Positions 58,114 through 64,000 of a stretch of DNA of 64,000 bases are shown one piece after another. The notes beneath the pieces were generated by a model. That model ran no database searches and had not been told where the DNA came from. It saw only the letters and a program-made list of their open reading frames with translations. The DNA comes from Streptomyces sp. Its GTDB lineage: Bacteria > Actinomycetota > Actinomycetes > Streptomycetales > Streptomycetaceae. Location of the stretch: assembly GCF_019510245.1 (NCBI RefSeq), contig NZ_JAEKKT010000116.1, positions 1 through 64,000 of the forward strand, read 5' to 3'. Numbering within the stretch: the stretch's first letter is position 1; each line of letters begins with the position of its first letter. The translations under genes and the position numbers were made by a program.

Positions 58114-59196
58114 GTGTGCACGGCGGGTTGTGAGGCAGGCGGTATGGCGCAGCAGGCGTACATGACGGAGACGGACAACGGCGGCTCGGGACCCGAGCGT
58201 CGGGGAGACCGGTTCCGACGCCTGGTGGAACGGCTGCTGAAGGGCTGGCGGAACGATCCGCGCATCTGGCGCCGGGGCATCGTCACCGCCGTGGTGGCGC
58301 TGCTCCTCGCCGGTGTGATGCTGCTGCACTCCCGCATCCCCAACGCCGTCGGCAACCTCGGCAGTCTCACCGAGACCTTCCTGCCCTGGCTGGGCCTGCT
58401 GATCCCGGTCCTGCTCCTGGTCGGCTTCCTGCGCAGGTCGGCGACCGCGCTGATCGCCGTGCTCCTCCCGGCGATCGTCTGGCTGAACCTGTTCGGCGGA
58501 CTGCTCACCGACAAGCAGGGCACCGGCGGCGACTTCACGGTCGCCACCCACAACGTCAACGCGGACAACCCCGACCCGACCGGTACGGCCGCCCGGCTCG
58601 CCGCCTCGGGCCCCGACGTGCTGGCCCTGGAGGAGCTGACGGCGACGGCCGTACCCACGTACGAGACAGCGCTGGCGTCGACGTACAGGTACCACGCGGT
58701 CGAGGGCACCGTCGGCCTGTGGAGCAAGTACCGGCTCACCGGTGTGAAGGCCGTCGACATCAAGCTCGGCTGGACGCGCGCGATGCGCGCCACGGTCGCC
58801 ACCCCGCACGGCCCCGTCGCCGTCTACGTCGCCCATCTCCCCTCCGTGCGCGTCAAGGTGAACGCCGGCTTCACCGCCCGGCAGCGCGACACGAGCGCGG
58901 ACGCGCTGGGCGAGGCCATCGCCGACGAGACCCTGCCCCGGGTGATCCTCCTCGGCGACCTCAACGGCACGATGAACGACCGCTCCCTGAACGGCGTCAC
59001 CTCGCAGATGCGCTCCACGCAGGGCGCGGCGGGCAGCGGCTTCGGGTTCAGCTGGCCGGCCGCGTTCCCGATGGCCCGCATCGACCAGATCATGGTCAAG
59101 GGCGTGGAGCCGGAGAGTTCCTGGACCCTGCCGAGGACCGGCAGCGACCACCTCCCGATCGCGGCGCGTGTGAACCTGACCACATCGGGTTCGTAA
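58114..59196 (+). CDS. Endonuclease/exonuclease/phosphatase family protein with N-terminal TMs (alternative start ATG 58144)
   Basis: THNVNADNPDPTGTAARLAASGPDVLALEELT...ILLGDLNGTMND...GSDHLPIAARV. Confidence 0.9.
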   Translation: MCTAGCEAGGMAQQAYMTETDNGGSGPERRGDRFRRLVERLLKGWRNDPRIWRRGIVTAVVALLLAGVMLLHSRIPNAVGNLGSLTETFLPWLGLLIPVLLLVGFLRRSATALIAVLLPAIVWLNLFGGLLTDKQGTGGDFTVATHNVNADNPDPTGTAARLAASGPDVLALEELTATAVPTYETALASTYRYHAVEGTVGLWSKYRLTGVKAVDIKLGWTRAMRATVATPHGPVAVYVAHLPSVRVKVNAGFTARQRDTSADALGEAIADETLPRVILLGDLNGTMNDRSLNGVTSQMRSTQGAAGSGFGFSWPAAFPMARIDQIMVKGVEPESSWTLPRTGSDHLPIAARVNLTTSGS

Positions 59197-59344
59197 AAAC
59201 CCCTGGCCGGCGCGGTCCAACCCTCTTTGTAAGGACAATCGGACACTGCGCCGTAACCTGGCGGAATACTTGGCCTGGGAGACTTTGTTCCGTAGCTGAA
59301 CTTAGAACGCACGGAACCCTGCTCCCCGAAAGGCAAAGTCCTTC

Positions 59345-60571
59345 ATGCCTCTGGCCCTGCTCGCCCTGGCCGTCGGCGCTTTTGGTCTCGGCACCACCGA
59401 ATTCGTCATGATGGGCCTGCTGCCCGACGTCGCCGACGACCTCCACATCTCGATCCCGGCCGCCGGCCACCTGGTCTCGGCGTACGCCCTCGGCGTCGTC
59501 ATCGGCGCCCCGCTCCTGGCGGCGCTGACCGCGCGCCTGCCCCGCCGCCGGGTCCTCATCTCGCTGATGGCCCTGTTCGTCGTGGGCAACGCGCTCTCGG
59601 CCCTGGCCCCCGGCTACGACTCCCTGCTCGCCGCCCGCTTCCTCAGCGGCCTCCCGCACGGCGCCTTCTTCGGCGTCGGCGCGGTCGTCGCCACCAGCAT
59701 GGTGGCGCCGGAGCGCAAGGCCCGCTCGGTCTCCCTGATGTTCATGGGCCTGACCGTCGCCAACATCGCGGGCGTCCCGGTGGCGACCCTGATGGGCCAG
59801 CACCTCGGCTGGCGGGCGACCTTCCTGGGCGTGAGCCTGATCGGCGTCGCGGCGATCGCCGCGGTGTTCTTCCTGATCCACCCCACGCACACCCCGGCCC
59901 CGGCGTCCGGCCTGCGCGGCGAACTGGCCGCCCTGCGCTCCCTGCCGGTCTGGCTGGCCCTCGCCACCACGGTGGTCGGCTTCGGCGCCCTCTTCTCCGC
60001 GTACAGCTACATCACGCCGATGCTGACCGAGTCCGCCGGCTACGGAGAGGGGAACGTGACGCTCCTCCTCGCCCTCTTCGGCGTCGGCGCCACGATCGGC
60101 AACCTGGTCGGCGGCCGCCTCGCCGACCACGCGATGCGCGGCACGCTCTTCGGCGGCCTGGTCTCGATGGTCGCGGTGCTGCTCCTCTTCCCGGTCCTGA
60201 TGCGGGCGGAGTGGAGCGCGGCGGGCGCGGTCGTCCTCCTCGGTGTCGCGGCCTTCGTCACCGGCTCGCCGCTCCAGCTGATGGTCATGGAGCGCGCGGC
60301 CGCCGGCCCCTCCCTCGCCTCCTCCGCCAACCAGGCGGCCTTCAACCTCGCCAACGCCGGCGGCGCCTGGATCGGCGGCGTGGCCCTGGCCGCGGGCTTC
60401 GGCGTCACGTCCCCGGCCCTGGCGGGCGCGGCCCTCGCCGTCCTGGGCCTGGGCGTAGCGAGCGTGGCGTACGCGGTGGACCGCCGCCGGGACGTCCCGG
60501 CGCCGACCGGCCACGTACGGGTGGTCGCCTCGCACGTCCCGGAGGCCGTGGAGCCGGTGCACTCCTCCTGA
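59345..60571 (+). CDS. MFS transporter (AraJ-like, DHA1)
   Basis: PLALLALAVGAFGLGTTEFVMMGLLPDVADDLHISIPAAGHLVSAYALGVVIGAPLLAALTARLPRRRVL. Confidence 0.93.
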   Translation: MPLALLALAVGAFGLGTTEFVMMGLLPDVADDLHISIPAAGHLVSAYALGVVIGAPLLAALTARLPRRRVLISLMALFVVGNALSALAPGYDSLLAARFLSGLPHGAFFGVGAVVATSMVAPERKARSVSLMFMGLTVANIAGVPVATLMGQHLGWRATFLGVSLIGVAAIAAVFFLIHPTHTPAPASGLRGELAALRSLPVWLALATTVVGFGALFSAYSYITPMLTESAGYGEGNVTLLLALFGVGATIGNLVGGRLADHAMRGTLFGGLVSMVAVLLLFPVLMRAEWSAAGAVVLLGVAAFVTGSPLQLMVMERAAAGPSLASSANQAAFNLANAGGAWIGGVALAAGFGVTSPALAGAALAVLGLGVASVAYAVDRRRDVPAPTGHVRVVASHVPEAVEPVHSS

Positions 60572-60577
60572 ACGGCC

Positions 60578-60618
60578 GTGTCCCGGCCAGGTCGCCGATG
60601 CGCCCCCGGCCGGGACAC
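60578..60618 (+). terminator. Hairpin downstream of the MFS gene
   Basis: GTGTCCCGGCC-N19-GGCCGGGACAC. Confidence 0.6.
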
Positions 60619-60762
60619 CGTGATACGTCGCGTGCTGCCGGATCCGGTCCTCAAGGGTCGGACGCGCGCTGTTCACCTTCGGGTGAAGCGCTTCGGACGG
60701 GGCGTCGCCGATCGGATCTGCCTACGATGATGCTCTCGACGCCAGCCCCTGGGAGGCACGCG

Positions 60763-61377
60763 ATGTCCGCCGCAGCCATCGAGCAGCCCTTCGACGACGA
60801 GCCGTTCTCGCTCACGGCCATCGCCGACGAGATCATGGAACGGCATCCGGGCTACCGAGTCGAGATCATCGGAGGTCACCTCCTCGTGACCCCATCACCG
60901 GATGCCCCTCACGCCCGTGCCCTGACCGGCCTGATGATCCCCTTCATCGCCGCAGGTCTGCACGGGGAGGAAACCGAGGTCCTGCAGAACGTCGGACTCT
61001 GGTTGTCCACCGGAGTCGAGGACTACGCGATCCCGGACCTCGCGATCGTGGACGCCGACATCGACGACCACCTCGTCGAGAACAACGCCTACGACCCGGT
61101 CTGCTTCCGTCTCGTCCTGGAGGTCACCTCCAGCAACTGGAAGGACGACCTGAAGACCAAGGCCGCCGCGTACGCCCAGGCCAAGGTGCCGGTCTACGTG
61201 ATCGTCGACCGCAGGCACCAGCGCCTCCACGTGCTCACCGATCCCAGTGGGGAAAAGTACGAGCACCACCGCCCGTACTCGCCCGGCGAGACCGCCACGC
61301 TGCCCGCGTCGATCGGCGCCGAGGTCACCCTCGACGTCGACCAGATCCTCAAGGCCGCCCAGAAGAAGGCCGACTGA
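60763..61377 (+). CDS. Uma2 family endonuclease (second copy in window)
   Basis: YRVEIIGGHLLVTPSPDAPHARAL...YAIPDLAIVDADID...RLVLEVTSSNWKDDLKTKAAAYAQAKVPVYVIVDR. Confidence 0.9.
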   Translation: MSAAAIEQPFDDEPFSLTAIADEIMERHPGYRVEIIGGHLLVTPSPDAPHARALTGLMIPFIAAGLHGEETEVLQNVGLWLSTGVEDYAIPDLAIVDADIDDHLVENNAYDPVCFRLVLEVTSSNWKDDLKTKAAAYAQAKVPVYVIVDRRHQRLHVLTDPSGEKYEHHRPYSPGETATLPASIGAEVTLDVDQILKAAQKKAD

Positions 61378-61422
61378 CCGCGTCCGCCTCCCCGGCGGCG
61401 AGCCTCACGTCGTGCACCGGAG

Positions 61423-61448
61423 CCGCCCCTCCTGTCCCGGAGGGGCGG
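61423..61448. terminator. Perfect 10-bp hairpin between convergent Uma2 gene and tRNA-Gln
   Basis: CCGCCCCTCC-tgtccc-GGAGGGGCGG. Confidence 0.65.
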
Positions 61449-61460
61449 TGTCCGCGCTTG

Positions 61461-61532
61461 CTGGGATACCAGGACTCGAACCTGAACTAACGGAACCAGA
61501 AACCGTCGGGCTGCCAATTACCCCATATCCCA
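61461..61532 (-). tRNA. tRNA-Gln (anticodon CTG)
   Basis: Minus strand TGGGATATGGGGTAATTGGCAGCCCGACGGTTTCTGGTTCCGTTAGTTCAGGTTCGAGTCCTGGTATCCCAG; cloverleaf folds with CTG in the anticodon loop. Confidence 0.93.
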
Positions 61533-61992
61533 TTCGCACCGAAGACCGCGGGAGCACGGTCAGCCGGGCGTCGCCCTGCCGCGTGTCGCTGTAGGGCGTT
61601 GCCCAACCTATCCGCGCTCCCCGCGGTGTGCCGTGAGGTGTGCGGGGTGTGTCGACCAGAGTTTTGCCCGTGCTCTCCTCCCGGACCCGCCGAGGGCTTC
61701 GGCCCCTCCTGCGCGTCGCCGGTCCTCGAAGCCTCCTGCCGCGCCGCAGGCGCCGACAGTGGCGGGGCGAGGTCCGCGCGGTCGTTCGGTGCCTTCGGAC
61801 AGAAGCTCATCCTGCGGCGTCCGGGGCCGGTTCGCCGGTCACCGGAGCCGATCGGGGGATTCCTTGCGCCGATCGTCTCGCCCGATTGCGGGACCGCTCG
61901 GCGTGGCCATAACTTCGACATGTCGGAAATATTCCGAAAAGGTAAACAGCTTGCCTTATGTTTGCCTTCCAGTGGCATCGAACGGAGTCTTC

Positions 61993-62496
61993 ATGTCGGT
62001 GATGACCGGTACCCCGCCTCTGCAGCAGTTCGGCCAGCAGTTCGCCGGGCCGCAGCAGCAGCTCGCGCAGGTCGTCCAGCAGTCCATCCAGCAGGCCTGC
62101 CAGCAGGCGAGCCAGCAGATCGCGCAGCGCATGCAGCAGACGCTGCAGCAGCTCCACCAGGTCCAGCAGCAGTTGCAGCAGCAGGGCATCGCCCACCACG
62201 CCCACCCCTACATGGCCGTCGCGCTGCACCACTCCCTGATGCAGGGCGTGCGCAGCGCCGTGGAGCAGTCCGTGCAGCAGGCGCTGCCGGCCGCGATCCT
62301 GACGCTGGTGCAGCAGAGCCAGCAGAGCCAGCAGAGCCAGCAGGGACAGCAGGGCCAGCAGGGCCAGCAGCAGTGGGGCGGCGGGTTCGGCCAGCAGTCG
62401 TTCGGTCAGCAGCCGTTCGGCCAGCAGTACCCGCAGCAGTACCAGCAGCCCGGCTTCGGCTTCGGCCCGATGGGTCAGCACTTCGGTATCGGCTGA
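61993..62496 (+). CDS. Gln-rich low-complexity protein with C-terminal Q/G/F-rich segment
   Basis: ATG with GGAG RBS 5 nt upstream; MSVMTGTPPLQQFGQQFAGPQQQLAQVVQQSIQQACQQASQQ...QQSQQSQQSQQGQQGQQGQQQWGGGFGQQSFGQQPFGQQYPQQYQQPGFGFGPMGQHFG. Confidence 0.8.
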   Translation: MSVMTGTPPLQQFGQQFAGPQQQLAQVVQQSIQQACQQASQQIAQRMQQTLQQLHQVQQQLQQQGIAHHAHPYMAVALHHSLMQGVRSAVEQSVQQALPAAILTLVQQSQQSQQSQQGQQGQQGQQQWGGGFGQQSFGQQPFGQQYPQQYQQPGFGFGPMGQHFGIG

Positions 62497-62513
62497 CGCA
62501 AGGCAGTGCCCAG

Positions 62514-62550
62514 TGCGGTGTGCCCGGGACCGGTTCCCGGGCACACCGCA
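62514..62550 (+). terminator. Perfect 16-bp stem hairpin between the Q-rich gene and the subtilase-like gene
   Basis: TGCGGTGTGCCCGGGA-ccggt-TCCCGGGCACACCGCA. Confidence 0.7.
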
Positions 62551-62611
62551 CAGCCACGGAAGGCACGAGCCGCCCGTCATACGGATCAGAAGCGCGGAAA
62601 CCGACGTAGGC

Positions 62612-64000
62612 ATGGTTAAGGTGGATGTAATGGTCAAGGACAGGCCCGGAAGCAAGCCCAGGAGCAGCCGCCAGAGCGAATCCGAGGGCGCGGGGGCCGG
62701 CGGGCCGGGCCCCGAGGAAAAATCGGCGCCACGCAAGAAGGGCGGACCGTCGCCGATCGCGGTACAGCCGCGCCGGTCCCGCTACATGGTGACCCCGCTG
62801 CCGCAGCAGCTGCTGCCCGTGGGAGTGCCCGAACTCGGCATGGACGCGGTGTGTGACCACCTGGAGCGGATGCCCGAGGTCACGGTGGTTCGCAGACTCA
62901 CCCCGTCGGACAAGCTGCAGTCGGCGGGAGTGCAGCCCTCCTGCCCGGAACTCGTGGTCGTCGAGGCCGCCGAAGCCCAGGTACCGGCGATGCGGTCGCT
63001 GCATGTGCACATCGAGCCGGATCTGCCGCTGTCCACGGCCGTACCCGTCGCCATGCCGGCCGCGGGGTTGCTGCCGCTGCGCGACCCGGGGCTGGTCATG
63101 CCGCTGGAGAAGCCCCTGCAGGTCACGATCAGTGTCTGCCGTCCGGACGGCGAACCGCTTGCCGGTGCGGGGGTGTTCCTGATCGGGTCGGCATGGCCGA
63201 GCCAGGGCGTCACCGGCCCCGACGGGAGGGTCACCCTCACGCTGGCGACGGAGACCGCGCAGTCCGTGCAGGCACTGTACGTCCGGGCCGCGGGCGGCTA
63301 CACGGACCGCTGGATCCAGCGCCCCGAACTCTCGGCGACGCAGGACAACCTGGTCACCCTCACCCCGCTCTCCAGGGTCTACCCGGAACTGGAACAGCGG
63401 CAGAGTTACGGCTGGGGCCAGCAGGCCATGCGGCTGGACCGGCTGCCACCCACGTTCCGTGCTTTCGGCACCAAGATCGCCGTCATCGGTACGGGCGTCG
63501 GCATCGACCACCCCGACCTGAAGCAACAGGTGCGCTCCGGCGCCGATTTCGTGCGCGGCACGAAGGAGGGCTGGGCCCGCGATCCGGTCGGCACCGGCAC
63601 CCACGCGGCAGGCATCATCGTCGGGGCGGACACGGGCAAGGGCGTCATCGGCATCGCCGTCGACGCCGAACTCGAGGTCTGCGAGATCATGCCCGACGGT
63701 CACTTCAGCGACCTGATCGCAGCCCTGGACCACTGCGTCGAGCACGAGGTCGACATCGCCCACATCCAGGTGGCGACCCCGTACCCCTCGTCGCTGGTCT
63801 CCCGCAAACTCGCCGATGCCACCGCGGCGGGCATCGCCTGCATCGCTCCGGTCGGCGACAGCGGCGGACCGGTCTCCTTCCCCGCCTCCCTGCCCACCGT
63901 CTTCGGCGTGGGCGCCCTGGGAGCCTTCGGCACCTACCCGCCCGACACCTCCCAGGCCACCCACATCGGGCCGCAGTTGAGCCCGGAGGGGCTGTTCGCC
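62612..64000 (+). CDS. S8 (subtilisin)-fold protein, probable pseudo-protease; partial, runs off the window end (alternative start ATG 62630)
   Basis: Open frame to window end: MVKVDVMVKDRPGSK...TKIAVIGTGVGIDHPDLKQQV...DPVGTGTHAAGIIVGADTGKGVIGIAVDAELEVCEIMPDG...AGIACIAPVGDSGGPVSFPASLPTVFGVGAL. Confidence 0.8.
   Translation, partial: MVKVDVMVKDRPGSKPRSSRQSESEGAGAGGPGPEEKSAPRKKGGPSPIAVQPRRSRYMVTPLPQQLLPVGVPELGMDAVCDHLERMPEVTVVRRLTPSDKLQSAGVQPSCPELVVVEAAEAQVPAMRSLHVHIEPDLPLSTAVPVAMPAAGLLPLRDPGLVMPLEKPLQVTISVCRPDGEPLAGAGVFLIGSAWPSQGVTGPDGRVTLTLATETAQSVQALYVRAAGGYTDRWIQRPELSATQDNLVTLTPLSRVYPELEQRQSYGWGQQAMRLDRLPPTFRAFGTKIAVIGTGVGIDHPDLKQQVRSGADFVRGTKEGWARDPVGTGTHAAGIIVGADTGKGVIGIAVDAELEVCEIMPDGHFSDLIAALDHCVEHEVDIAHIQVATPYPSSLVSRKLADATAAGIACIAPVGDSGGPVSFPASLPTVFGVGALGAFGTYPPDTSQATHIGPQLSPEGLFA

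Noticed and set aside
55369-59238. 1289-aa minus-strand ORF
   Set aside because: Antisense shadow of MFS, TetR and EEP genes, with RG/H/V-rich composition typical of high-GC non-coding frames
61461-61532. tRNA-Gln as an integration site for a mobile island
   Set aside because: No integrase or duplicated tRNA 3' end seen on either side within the window
62041-62460. CAG-rich repeats as a CRISPR or satellite
   Set aside because: In-frame coding repeats of the Q-rich protein without repeat-spacer structure

Overview
This window is a high-GC actinomycete chromosome segment whose gene content and codon usage look like Streptomyces. About 45 protein-coding genes and one tRNA-Gln(CTG) can be supported from the sequence. 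The first ~15 kb is accessory. It holds a frameshifted TPR gene and a ~9.6 kb secreted RHS/YD-repeat polymorphic toxin with DNRLRE-like and two LamG-like domains and an NS_2-like nuclease tip. The toxin is split by a 1-nt frameshift at ~6.88 kb. It is followed by two different SMI1/KNR4-type immunity genes, a 24-codon lipobox sORF, a decayed immunity remnant, a P-loop kinase-like gene and a decayed SDR gene. The rest is mostly typical Streptomyces chromosome: SpoIIE/PP2C phosphatase, LLM oxidoreductase, YdeP-like oxidoreductase, MacB-like ABC system, DacC-like carboxypeptidase, several MFS transporters, EfeUOB iron uptake, NpdG, sialidase, Map, site-2 protease, an AfsR-like SARP regulator, DrrAB-like ABC exporter, PanB, a TetR/MFS pair and two Uma2 genes. 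The most novel-looking locus is at the right edge. A Q/G/F-rich low-complexity protein is followed by a subtilase-fold protein in which the catalytic Asp, catalytic His and oxyanion Asn positions all appear substituted (VIGTG, GTGTH, PVGD), suggesting a pseudo-protease; its Ser region is outside the window. Other notable signals are an ~11-bp periodic direct-repeat array upstream of the DrrAB-like exporter, tandem DevR/OsdR-like palindromes at 18.25 kb, a G-quadruplex motif plus perfect hairpin in the TetR leader, and several copies of a modular dispersed intergenic repeat. No CRISPR array, rRNA or transposase was seen. No searches were run; domain names rest on recognised motifs.
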